Source: JAVBWO01 sp036677375 (GTDB taxonomy: Bacteria; Bacillota; Dehalobacteriia; UBA4068; UBA4997). From it: a stretch of 64,000 nucleotides of DNA. A model generated the notes under the pieces. The model made no database searches, was not told where the DNA came from, and worked only from the letters and a program-made list of their open reading frames with translations. The translations under genes were made by a program, and so were the position numbers. The stretch spans positions 186,001-250,000 of the forward strand of contig JAVBWO010000024.1 of the NCBI GenBank assembly GCA_036677375.1, given 5' to 3'. Of this stretch, positions 18,538-27,144 are shown one piece after another (the first letter of the stretch is position 1; the number at the start of each line of letters is the position of its first letter).

Positions 18538-18603
18538 GGCTACAGAGACAGTCTCTTAGGTTGAAGCTGTTTGGCGCACAAAACACTAAAAGGAGGAAAT
18601 ATT

Positions 18604-20553
18604 ATGGAAAAATATAATGCTTTATTACAGCCGATTCAGGTTGGTCCCGTTAAATTGAAAAATCGAGTGGTCATGCCACCAATGGCGAACAACCTATGCA
18701 ACGCCGACGGCACGCTCAGCGCAGCGTCCATCGCCCATTATACAGAGCGGGCGCGGGGCGGCGTTGGTCTGATTGTGGTAGAGTGTTCTGCCGTGGATTT
18801 TCCCCAAGGACTTATTGTCGAACGCCAGCCTAAAGTAAACAGTATGAGCGTTATGCCAGATTGGCGCAGGTTGGCAGAATCGGTCCACAGCTTTGGCACA
18901 AAAATTATAGCTCAAATCCATCATGGCGGTTTTCTCGCCAACCCGAACTATAATGACGGCGAGATCAGCATATCTCCTTCGGGCTATAACGGTGATATTT
19001 GGTTCCCCACCAGAGAAACGTCTCATGAGGAAATCAAAGAGATAATCCAAAAACACATCTTTGCCGCTGAAATGCTGTATCAGGCGGGGATGGATGGAGT
19101 GGAAGTCCATTGCTCGTCCACCTACCTGATTAATGAGTTCCTAACTCCAGAGTATAATCATCGCACAGATGAATATGGAGGGAACCTTGAAAACCGGGCC
19201 CGCATACTGACAGAGATTATCGCAAGCATCAAGGAACGTTGTCCAAACAACTTCATGATCAGTGCGCGCCTTGCTATTGAAGACAAAGAAATCCCCAATG
19301 GTTTAAGTCTGGAAGACGGTGTGGAGATCGCCCGCCTTTGCGAAAAAGCCGGTGCCGATATGATTAATTGCACCATTGGGTTTTTCCAGAGCCAGCATAT
19401 AGATACAGAAAGCCAATGGCAAGATGAAGGTGGGAGGTTGTACATGGCCATCCCTGTGAAAAAGGCAATGACGACCGCTAAGGTGGCTGCCGTAGGAAAA
19501 TTCCGCTCCCCCGCTTATTGTAATGAGGTAATCGCGCAAGGGAAAACCGACCTTGTATGCCTAGGGCGTCAACTTCTTTGTGACCCCTATTGGGTTCACA
19601 AGCTTGAATGCGGACAGGACGCACAAATACGCCCTTGCTTGAATTGTAATGACGGCTGTGTCAATGAAGCCCTGGTTCGCCATGGTAGTGTTCGCTGCGC
19701 CATAAACCCGTATACAGGCTATGAGCACAGCTACAGTGAACACTGTGTTCCTGCAGCCGGGCTTCGGAGGAAAGTGGCGATTGTTGGCGGTGGCATTGCA
19801 GGGATACAAACCGCAATTATTGCCGCAAAGAGAGGCCATGATGTAACGATACTGGAAGCATCTGAGCGGCTTGGAGGGCAAATGATCCTGGCAGGTGTAG
19901 CACCCCACAAAGAGGTGATCCACAAGGCATTGGGTTGGTATTTACAGGAAGTAGACCGTCTCAATATAAAGGTAAAGCTGAATACAGAAGTGGATGCACA
20001 AACGCTCATTTCCATGGCCCCTGATGCAGTTGTAGTAGCAACTGGTGCAAAACCAGTAAAACCGAATATAAAAGGTAAAGAAAAAGCGGTTTTCGCTTGG
20101 GAAGTGCTTGCGGACACTAGTAAATTGCCCAAGAGCGGAAAGGTAGCCATCATTGGCGGCGGGGCTGTGGGTTGTGAAACCGCGCTTATCCTCCACAAGA
20201 AAGGGTTCGCCGTCACGATACTGGAAAAGCTAGATGAGATCTGCAGCGATGAGGAGCCCATGCATCGGGTGTTTATTGAAGATTACCTTAGAGCGCATAC
20301 CAAAATAGAAACGGGTGTCACTGTCTCAGAGATAAATGACGAAGGCGTTTGGTATCAAACGAAGGATGGGGAATCACTGCTTGCCCAAGTCGATTTTATC
20401 GTCACTGCCTGTGGTTCCCTTTCTCAAGGTGAGGAATTATATAGGCTCCTATTGAAAAATGGACTGACAACCTACCGTATTGGTGATAGCGCCAAAATCG
20501 GAAATTTGCGGTCCGCTACCAGAAGTGCAATGGATGTCGCCTATATATTATAA
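18604..20553 (+). CDS. NADH:flavin oxidoreductase / 2-enoate (2,4-dienoyl-CoA) reductase family enzyme
   Basis: 649 residues with the two-part architecture of the FadH/2-enoate reductase group. An Old-Yellow-Enzyme FMN TIM barrel covers about residues 1-345 (PIQVGPVKLKNRVVMPPM at the start). A 4Fe-4S cysteine cluster follows (CLNCNDGC, then RCAINP near residue 365). The C-terminal FAD/NAD(P)H domain has two dinucleotide folds (VAIVGGGIAGIQ and VAIIGGGAVGCE). It should reduce activated C=C bonds or related electrophiles with NAD(P)H. The ATG at 18604 follows AGGAGG. Its position between attL and the phage genes marks it as cargo. Confidence 0.9.
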   Translation: MEKYNALLQPIQVGPVKLKNRVVMPPMANNLCNADGTLSAASIAHYTERARGGVGLIVVECSAVDFPQGLIVERQPKVNSMSVMPDWRRLAESVHSFGTKIIAQIHHGGFLANPNYNDGEISISPSGYNGDIWFPTRETSHEEIKEIIQKHIFAAEMLYQAGMDGVEVHCSSTYLINEFLTPEYNHRTDEYGGNLENRARILTEIIASIKERCPNNFMISARLAIEDKEIPNGLSLEDGVEIARLCEKAGADMINCTIGFFQSQHIDTESQWQDEGGRLYMAIPVKKAMTTAKVAAVGKFRSPAYCNEVIAQGKTDLVCLGRQLLCDPYWVHKLECGQDAQIRPCLNCNDGCVNEALVRHGSVRCAINPYTGYEHSYSEHCVPAAGLRRKVAIVGGGIAGIQTAIIAAKRGHDVTILEASERLGGQMILAGVAPHKEVIHKALGWYLQEVDRLNIKVKLNTEVDAQTLISMAPDAVVVATGAKPVKPNIKGKEKAVFAWEVLADTSKLPKSGKVAIIGGGAVGCETALILHKKGFAVTILEKLDEICSDEEPMHRVFIEDYLRAHTKIETGVTVSEINDEGVWYQTKDGESLLAQVDFIVTACGSLSQGEELYRLLLKNGLTTYRIGDSAKIGNLRSATRSAMDVAYIL

Positions 20554-20846
20554 TTGATAGCAAAGCAATCTGCGGCGTTTAAATACCAGCCGCTTGATAC
20601 GGTTGATCTCCGGTTCCCGCAGTTCCGGTTCCGGAAACACTCTGGGAGGGTTGTTCCTATTAGAAGATAATCAGTACTGACCCCTAACGCAGCGCTTAAT
20701 TTAGTAAGATTCTCTAGCCGGAGTGCTTTTGTGCCGCGTTTAAGAAATGGAGAATATTTGATCTAATGACACATGGGGGATGGTTAAGTTGGGATGTTTA
20801 ATTTTCCGTAGAGATACTAAATACTAGCTTGAAAAGCCAGGGATTC
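20554..20846. other. Gene-poor stretch with a short coding remnant
   Basis: No intact gene is seen. On the minus strand, 20554-20650 could encode a degraded C-terminal tail (PPRVFPEPELREPEINRIK and onward), but there is no start or ribosome-binding site. A hairpin (CAGGGA/TCCCTG) near 20838-20862 may be a terminator for the small gene to its right. Confidence 0.4.
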
Positions 20847-21246
20847 TTAATTGAGTCCCTGTTCTTTTTGCACAAACTTTTTTAGCAGTAAAAGAAATTG
20901 TGATATTAAATTGCCCCATTTACCCGCAGAAATAAGTGCCAATTCTAATGTTTCTACTTCTGGGCGATTAAGCACCATTCTCTCATTAAAGTTTGATTTA
21001 TGATTACTTAAATGACAAATATACTTTGTTTTATCCTCATCTTGATAAATATAGGTTGAATCACAAGCCGATACAAATGGAAACTCGTCAATTTGTGGTA
21101 CGCAATTTGCCACGATGGATCTACTGACGAACAGTATTGGTCGATACCTCTTGAATTTCAGCATACTGCTCAATAGTCGCAAATTCATATTTTCTTGCTA
21201 TGTGCAAGAGTGCGTAATATGTGACTATAACAGGAATTATCTTCAT
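20847..21246 (-). pseudogene. Possible frameshifted small gene
   Basis: An upstream frame starting with ATG at 21246 reads MKIIPVIVTYYALLHIARK and ends in VSTNTVRQ before a TAG near 21122. A second frame continues without start to 20847 (113-codon open frame, DEDKTKYICHLSNHKSNF). Together they could be one gene broken by a frameshift. No family is recognised, and either frame might be chance. Confidence 0.3.
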
Positions 21247-21337
21247 TTCCTTATATTAACAAATACGTCAAAAATTCTTGCCTTTACTACGTTTTTGCAG
21301 GCTTTAAATTGCGACAAGGAAACGATAAGGAAATAAT

Positions 21338-21365
21338 AAGCCGCCCACCCGAAGGTGAGCGGCTT
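21338..21365. terminator. Stem-loop
   Basis: AAGCCGC and CACC pair with GGTG and GCGGCTT around a CGAA tetraloop, with one internal mismatch. There is no clear T-run, but it lies beside a second, terminator-like hairpin and gene-free sequence. Confidence 0.5.
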
Positions 21366-21385
21366 AAGTTAAAAAACTTGCATAG

Positions 21386-21512
21386 AAAAAGACCTCCCAT
21401 GATCGGGAGGTCTTTTGAGAAGCAAATCATAGACAGGGTGGCGATCCTGTATCTCTTTAAAGACCACTAGGGTGTGTCGGTTGCCTGTTCCGACCTCAGA
21501 TGATTTGCTCCT
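21386..21512 (-). ncRNA. Candidate structured small RNA with its own terminator
   Basis: A perfect 10-bp closing stem (AGCAAATCAT at 21421-21430 with ATGATTTGCT at 21500-21509) encloses two smaller hairpins (ACAGG/CCTGT at 21433-21450 and GTCGG/CCGAC at 21476-21494), a three-way-junction layout. It is followed on the minus strand by a terminator hairpin (GACCTCCC/GGGAGGTC, 21391-21412) and a T-run. No open reading frame is present. It could be an antitoxin-type RNA or a phage small RNA; I do not recognise the family. Confidence 0.5.
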
Positions 21513-21561
21513 TGCTTAATATATGTATAATATAGCTCAATATTCCCTATTTGTCAATCAT

Positions 21562-21966
21562 TTATCTTTTAATTTCAATAACAGTATTAGACTTTATATA
21601 ATCTTGCAATTGTTTTTCTGTTAAAGGGAACGCTGTTTTTAAAGCCAATTTACCATTTTTAACACGAATAGCTACAATAAATAACTCATCAATACGCTTA
21701 ATATATTCAATGCTGTTTTTGGTCGGGTGAACTCCGATATAATCGGGGTCCGCAATCGTTTCTGGAATTTTAGAAATGCAATTGTAAAAATTTTCCTCAG
21801 TTTTAAAATCTTCAATATGTTTATAAATGTACTTATATTTGTCCTCCCACATGATAATATCGCATTCAGAATGGCTTAGACCCAATAAATCAATAACATT
21901 TTGCGACAATTTCCCAATAGTCACATACTTAAACCCCATGTTTAGCTTTTCTAGATTTAACGACAT
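21562..21966 (-). CDS. Small protein resembling PBECR-type phage nuclease domains
   Basis: 134 residues. Residues 45-130 have the layout of the phage Barnase-EndoU-ColicinE5/D-RelE-like (PBECR) domains: a helical segment (YKYIYKHIEDF), then IADPDYIGVHPTKNSIEYIK, then two strands (LFIVAIRVKNGKLALKTAFP). In characterised cases such domains form part of phage polyvalent proteins and are predicted RNases. Here the domain stands alone, just downstream of the 1669-residue polyvalent gene. The assignment is by pattern only and the ribosome-binding site is weak. Confidence 0.5.
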   Translation of the reverse strand: MSLNLEKLNMGFKYVTIGKLSQNVIDLLGLSHSECDIIMWEDKYKYIYKHIEDFKTEENFYNCISKIPETIADPDYIGVHPTKNSIEYIKRIDELFIVAIRVKNGKLALKTAFPLTEKQLQDYIKSNTVIEIKR

Positions 21967-22116
21967 TTATATTTACACTCCAGTATATAATAACATCATA
22001 ATCGAATTATATACCAAAATGTGTCAAATTACAAAATAAATCATGGCAGGTATCGTAAAAACAAAAAGCCCTCTCCTGTCAATTCCGGCAAGAGAGAGCC
22101 TTGTTTTTGGTACATC

Positions 22117-25100
22117 CTATTGATGCTTTTTGCTATGAATAATATCCCAAAACTGATTTGCCTGTTCCCATGACAACCCGGCGTCGACGAGATCGGCAAG
22201 GCACCCCGCCTTTTTTTTGCCGTCTTGCCATACCAAGGGGTAGCATTTGACGTACATTTCTTCCGACATGTCGTATTTCTTTGCCACGTTCCATTTTTGT
22301 TGTGCCTTTTCACTCATGAGACCCAGCCTATATGCTTCCGGCTTTGCTTTATAAACGGGCCAATAGCCAAGAGCATTATCAATATAATCTCTTTGTTGCT
22401 GATTAAGGCTCATATTGTCAAGATACTTGGAAAACGCCGTTGCCTGATCCTTCTCGTCCTCGTACTGATCCATAATGGCGTCATGCCGGAATTTGATTGC
22501 CAGGTAGTCACCTGCCTTGATCCCAGCCGCAACGGCACCATCTAGCTTCTCAACAGCGGAAGAATCATAGGAAACACCCTTGTTTTGCAAGAAGCTACCT
22601 TTTGCCTTTTCTCTGGAATAATCCATAGCTTTATTCATTAGGTCAACTTTTTCGGAAGGGCTTGCCTGCTTATACTCGTCGCTTCTGATAAGAGATTGCA
22701 GGGTGTCGCTAAGGGTTTGCCCTTGCTCCTGCTGCCATCCCTGCCGTTCTCCTGCGTCCAGATCGTATCCGACGCCAGCATTTGACACGTCACCGCGGGG
22801 AACCTTTGGGAATACGCTTGCATCCTGTGTTTCATCATACAGGCCTTGGATTTCGTCTGTCAAAAGGTTGCTGTTATCTTCATAGCTATTTACCGGGTTA
22901 AGAAAAACATTAAACGCCCTACCTGCCGTGGTGTCCGCGTCATAATTTTTTTGTGGACGGCCCAAGGTATCATATTTGACAGGGAAATTGTCTGAAAGGC
23001 CGGGAACCATAGCCATCATTTTGTTTTTGGCTTCCTCGGCGGTCTTATTGACGCCCTCTTGATTGGACGACCTGTCTCTTGCATAAGGATCGACAAAATT
23101 AGAAATCTGTCTGCCAAGAGAACCAAGCGGCACAACCTGTGTTGCCGCATCTGCCGCTAATCCAAACAGGCCTTCCACAACGCTCTGTTTGTTGTAACTG
23201 CCGCCAAGAAGCTCCTGTACTCCCTGAATAACCGGCATTTCAAGGGCGGTATTACCCATTTTCGATACAGCAAGCAGATAATCACCCATATCAAACTTTT
23301 TGTTTCCTACGGCGGCACCGGCTAACAAAGGTGTGGCGACAAGCTGTAGAGAAGAGAGGTCGACGTAATTATCTCCTATTTTAATGGTATTAGGGTATTT
23401 GCCGATTGCCTTATTAAATGCCTGGTGCGCTTTTGTTTCCTCTTCGTCGTTGCCGGAAGCGTAACCAGCGGCTTTAAGCCCCATACCAAGTAGAAGCAAT
23501 CCGCTTCCAACCATCCCGCGCCCGAAAAGCTCTGCCGCTTCCCTTTGCAAGGACATTGTACTTTCACCACGGCTTGCCAGTGCCTTAACGCTATTCTTGC
23601 CAAAGAAGGTTTTGGCTATGGCCTCAACGGTACCAATTGGGGAATATTCAAGACCGATTTTAATAACATTCGTAGGGGTCTTGACAAAGGGGGCTACGGC
23701 ACTACCAAGCATAACTTTCCCGTCGATGTCCAAAGCGTTACGGATTCTCTGCGTCAATGCTGTTGCCGCGTTTTCATCCTGGAAAGTGGCTCTAAGTCCA
23801 CTTTGCAAAGCAGCGTCTATCATTTCCGCTGTTGGCTCTGTCACGTTATTAGCTTTCATCATCTGCGCCAAAGCATTTTTATATTGCCCCATCATGGCAG
23901 CGGCATCAGGGACCTTCAAGACAGCACTAATTCCTTGGTCAAGTGCATTTAAGACCGTCAATGTTCCTTTGGAAAAACTGTTTTTTGCCAATTCCGGGTT
24001 AAATGCCTGAGGCTGGAAATGTCCTTCTTCGTTAAACTTCGTATTGCTATCGAGACCAAGTTTAATATCGGTAAGCGCATCGTCAATACCCTCTTTTGCT
24101 CCTTTAAGATAATTAAGCGGAGATACTGCCGCTACCGTTTTTTGCCCTGTCATTTTAGACATAGCCTTGTCCCAAACGGCAGCAGCCGGGGTTCCCGCTG
24201 TTTCGCCCATAAGCATGGCCGTATTACCGGCAATATTCCTGATATGGGTTTTGGGGTTAGAAAGCATGGATATCCTCTGCAAAGCACGGAATTTTTGCTG
24301 CCCAGTAGAAGGCTGTTTTTCGGCAATCACGGCCATAGCTTTGCCTGCCGCCGCATTTCCCCAGTCGAGATTTTTCACGGTTTCTGCTTTTAAGAGCCAT
24401 ACCTTTAGTTCTGGAGAGGCTTTGCCAATTTCAACACCATGCCTACCCTCTTTGGTGGCAATATCACCAAGAATCTGCAAATCAATTTTATCCTGGTCGG
24501 TTAGTACAACCTTGGCCTTACCCACCAAATCTTTATTAATTTCTTTAACATGCTTCATGGCTACCATCAAGAAACCTTCCGGCGTGTTCTTTTGCAAAAG
24601 TTTCAAGGCGTTAATTGCCCGGCCCATATTAGTGGCAGTTGTCATTAATAGTTCTGTTAGGTCAACTGCCTTTCTTTTACTTTCAGCGTCGCCTTGTTTG
24701 GAATACTGTTTGATGACCTCAACGGCCTTTGTCATTTCAACATCGGAAAGCGGTCTACCACCTGCCATTTTAGTTGTTAAGTCGTCTTTTGCCGCTTCAA
24801 TACTGCCATCCTCTTTGATGGAATCCCACGCTTTTTGCAAAGTAGCATCCATAGATTCCGGGGTATAAACCTGGCTTTCGGGCGATAATCCAGCTTGTAC
24901 CTGATCCATGCCCTCAACACCAGCTTCAACGGATTTTGGGATGGAGGTTTTGGCCATACCGCGCTGCTCAGTACCAAAAACAGAGGAAGCGTTAACAGCA
25001 GGAGTTGGATTTTGTGCAGCAACCTGATTTACAACCTTAAATGTTTCCGGAATATTAAGCTCTTCTGACCTAAACCATTTTTGAGCGGTAGAACCATCCC

Positions 25101-27126
25101 GGCTTTTAAATCCTAGCAAATATCGGTCTGTTTCAGGATCATACCGCATTATTGTGCCAACATTATTTCTATCTCTGGCCACAATTTTCTTGCCTATCAG
25201 GCTTGCACCAACAACGGAATTGTTAGTCATGCCACGGGTAGCGGTATTAGCATTATTTACAGTGGGTTGAGAAACAAAGGCAGCAGGAGCTTTTTGCGTG
25301 GCATTAGCCACTTCTGGTGGTGCTGTCTGCGTAATGGGGTTTTGTTGAATAGGCCGTCTGTTGGGAGCACTAACCGCACTTGCCTCGCCGCCAACTCTTA
25401 CGCCTGGTCCCAAAACACCGCCAAGGCTTTCCTTGCTGCTTGGAATAGTCATTCTTGGTTCGCCGATATTGGCAATCACATCCCCACCGTCCAGCATATC
25501 AATAGAAAGAATTTCTTTGCCCTGCGGGATATGTGTTGCAAGAGATTGCATGCTATCAAGCTCGGTTATTGCTTCTAACATATCAGGCCGATAAAGCTCA
25601 TTATTAGGATCAAACAAAAGACTGTAAGCTAGATCCTTGGCTTCTTCTTTATTAGGGCGCCTCCCGTAATGCCGCACAAACTGTTGATACCACCGGTCAT
25701 TTTGGGAAATATACTTCCCGCCCATATATTCAGCAGGCCGATCAAGATTGATATTGGTGTCCCAGATTGCACCCTTTCCCTTATAATTTGTGATGTACTG
25801 GTAATTATCTTCAACCGCCTCTGCTAATTGTTGTTTTAAGTCATTGATTCTATTTTCCATAGCAGCGGTAAATGTAACGCCATTTTGCTCTGCATTTTTG
25901 GAAATTTCATCAGCATATATCGCTTGACGGCCTTTCAAAGAATATGTTCCGTCTACGACCTCGTTTCTGAACACTGTATTTTTGGGCAGCAAATCGACAC
26001 CAGGAAGAACGTCCTCATACGCAGGGTTACTCGAAAGATAACCAGCTATTGGTTGTTTCATTGCCGCCCCTTGCTCTGGTGCGTAGAAGTCGACATTAGC
26101 GGAAGGCATTTCCCTTTCCGGGGTGCCAGGGATAATATCAGACGCCTCTTCTACCGCCTTAATCTCTGGCAGTGTAAAGGTTTTTTTAAGTGCATTTTTG
26201 GCTGTAAAGCCGCCAATCGCGCCACCCAAAACCGAACCTATGCCAAGGTTAATCAAGGCGTCTTTGGCTATGGTAGACTTGTCCTGTCCCTTACTGGCAT
26301 CAAAAGCAACCCCGTAAATGGCATTGGAAACCCCGGCGACAGCGGCTTCTTTCCCGGCAGTTTTCAGTATTTGTTTACTTGCCGCATCTGCCGCTTGTTC
26401 GGTTATCTCTTTACCAGCTGTTTTCGCTAGTGCCTTTATGCCGGATTTAATTCCGGTCACACCTGCCCTTGCTACTATGTCACTAATGCCACCACCTACC
26501 GCCGTCCCGGCAAATTCACCGACTGTATTGCTTTTGGGGTAGTTAGCTTTCAATGCCTCTCCAAATCTTGCCGCTGCACCGGTGTTCATGTTTTCAGACG
26601 CACCAAAAGTGGCGGCATCTAAAGCCCCACCAGTAAAGGACATAACTTTACCAGCCGTCTTACTGCCTGCGGCTTGCTTGCTTTGCGAAGCGATAATAGT
26701 ATCATCAATGTATGTTTTTAGCGCTTGGGGTAGGGCATTATAAGTTGAGGTCTGTTTAAGGGTAGTCAGCTCTGTGGAACTTTTGCCTATAATCTTCTTT
26801 GCTACAGCGCCCCATTCGGGATCGTTTAAATAGCTCTGCGCCCTTCCGGACACTTCACTTGAAACAGGAATAGCCCTCACTGGTTCGACCGCTTTCTTTT
26901 CTTCTGCCCGTTTTGCCTGGTTTTTAATGCTCAAAGTATTGCTTTCCAACTTTTGCCGCAAGGGGGAATAATAATCATCCCCCTTGGCATTTTGGGTAGA
27001 CACCTGCGCATTTTCATATTTTTTAGGGGCATAACCGGGGAAAGCATCGGCAATACCCTTTTTCTTCTTTTCTTCCTGCTCTTTGCGTAACCGCAAGGCC
27101 TCGCTATAACTTATATAGCCTGCCAA
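22117..27126 (-). CDS. Large polyvalent phage virion protein (1669 aa), probably ejected with DNA
   Basis: A very long alanine/glycine/lysine-rich protein at the end of the structural operon. It starts with a charged coiled-coil-like segment, then glycine-rich amphipathic regions (about 150-320, GIGSVLGGAIGGFTAKNALKK) that could interact with membranes. A small beta-rich domain follows (about 640-690, KIVARDRNNVGTIMRYDPET). Near residue 955 is MLSNPKTHIRNIAGN, a motif I associate with large polyvalent proteins of short-tailed phages. More hydrophobic segments and helical repeats follow. No protease or polymerase motif is identified. Likely an internal core/ejection protein. TTG start behind GGGGTGAT. 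Confidence 0.65.
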   Translation of the reverse strand: MAGYISYSEALRLRKEQEEKKKKGIADAFPGYAPKKYENAQVSTQNAKGDDYYSPLRQKLESNTLSIKNQAKRAEEKKAVEPVRAIPVSSEVSGRAQSYLNDPEWGAVAKKIIGKSSTELTTLKQTSTYNALPQALKTYIDDTIIASQSKQAAGSKTAGKVMSFTGGALDAATFGASENMNTGAAARFGEALKANYPKSNTVGEFAGTAVGGGISDIVARAGVTGIKSGIKALAKTAGKEITEQAADAASKQILKTAGKEAAVAGVSNAIYGVAFDASKGQDKSTIAKDALINLGIGSVLGGAIGGFTAKNALKKTFTLPEIKAVEEASDIIPGTPEREMPSANVDFYAPEQGAAMKQPIAGYLSSNPAYEDVLPGVDLLPKNTVFRNEVVDGTYSLKGRQAIYADEISKNAEQNGVTFTAAMENRINDLKQQLAEAVEDNYQYITNYKGKGAIWDTNINLDRPAEYMGGKYISQNDRWYQQFVRHYGRRPNKEEAKDLAYSLLFDPNNELYRPDMLEAITELDSMQSLATHIPQGKEILSIDMLDGGDVIANIGEPRMTIPSSKESLGGVLGPGVRVGGEASAVSAPNRRPIQQNPITQTAPPEVANATQKAPAAFVSQPTVNNANTATRGMTNNSVVGASLIGKKIVARDRNNVGTIMRYDPETDRYLLGFKSRDGSTAQKWFRSEELNIPETFKVVNQVAAQNPTPAVNASSVFGTEQRGMAKTSIPKSVEAGVEGMDQVQAGLSPESQVYTPESMDATLQKAWDSIKEDGSIEAAKDDLTTKMAGGRPLSDVEMTKAVEVIKQYSKQGDAESKRKAVDLTELLMTTATNMGRAINALKLLQKNTPEGFLMVAMKHVKEINKDLVGKAKVVLTDQDKIDLQILGDIATKEGRHGVEIGKASPELKVWLLKAETVKNLDWGNAAAGKAMAVIAEKQPSTGQQKFRALQRISMLSNPKTHIRNIAGNTAMLMGETAGTPAAAVWDKAMSKMTGQKTVAAVSPLNYLKGAKEGIDDALTDIKLGLDSNTKFNEEGHFQPQAFNPELAKNSFSKGTLTVLNALDQGISAVLKVPDAAAMMGQYKNALAQMMKANNVTEPTAEMIDAALQSGLRATFQDENAATALTQRIRNALDIDGKVMLGSAVAPFVKTPTNVIKIGLEYSPIGTVEAIAKTFFGKNSVKALASRGESTMSLQREAAELFGRGMVGSGLLLLGMGLKAAGYASGNDEEETKAHQAFNKAIGKYPNTIKIGDNYVDLSSLQLVATPLLAGAAVGNKKFDMGDYLLAVSKMGNTALEMPVIQGVQELLGGSYNKQSVVEGLFGLAADAATQVVPLGSLGRQISNFVDPYARDRSSNQEGVNKTAEEAKNKMMAMVPGLSDNFPVKYDTLGRPQKNYDADTTAGRAFNVFLNPVNSYEDNSNLLTDEIQGLYDETQDASVFPKVPRGDVSNAGVGYDLDAGERQGWQQEQGQTLSDTLQSLIRSDEYKQASPSEKVDLMNKAMDYSREKAKGSFLQNKGVSYDSSAVEKLDGAVAAGIKAGDYLAIKFRHDAIMDQYEDEKDQATAFSKYLDNMSLNQQQRDYIDNALGYWPVYKAKPEAYRLGLMSEKAQQKWNVAKKYDMSEEMYVKCYPLVWQDGKKKAGCLADLVDAGLSWEQANQFWDIIHSKKHQ

Positions 27127-27144
27127 TCATATCACCCCGCTTGT

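Noticed and set aside
20554..20650. A transposase or recombinase remnant next to the flavoenzyme gene
   Set aside because: Only about 35 codons with no recognisable motif; not enough to name a mobile element.
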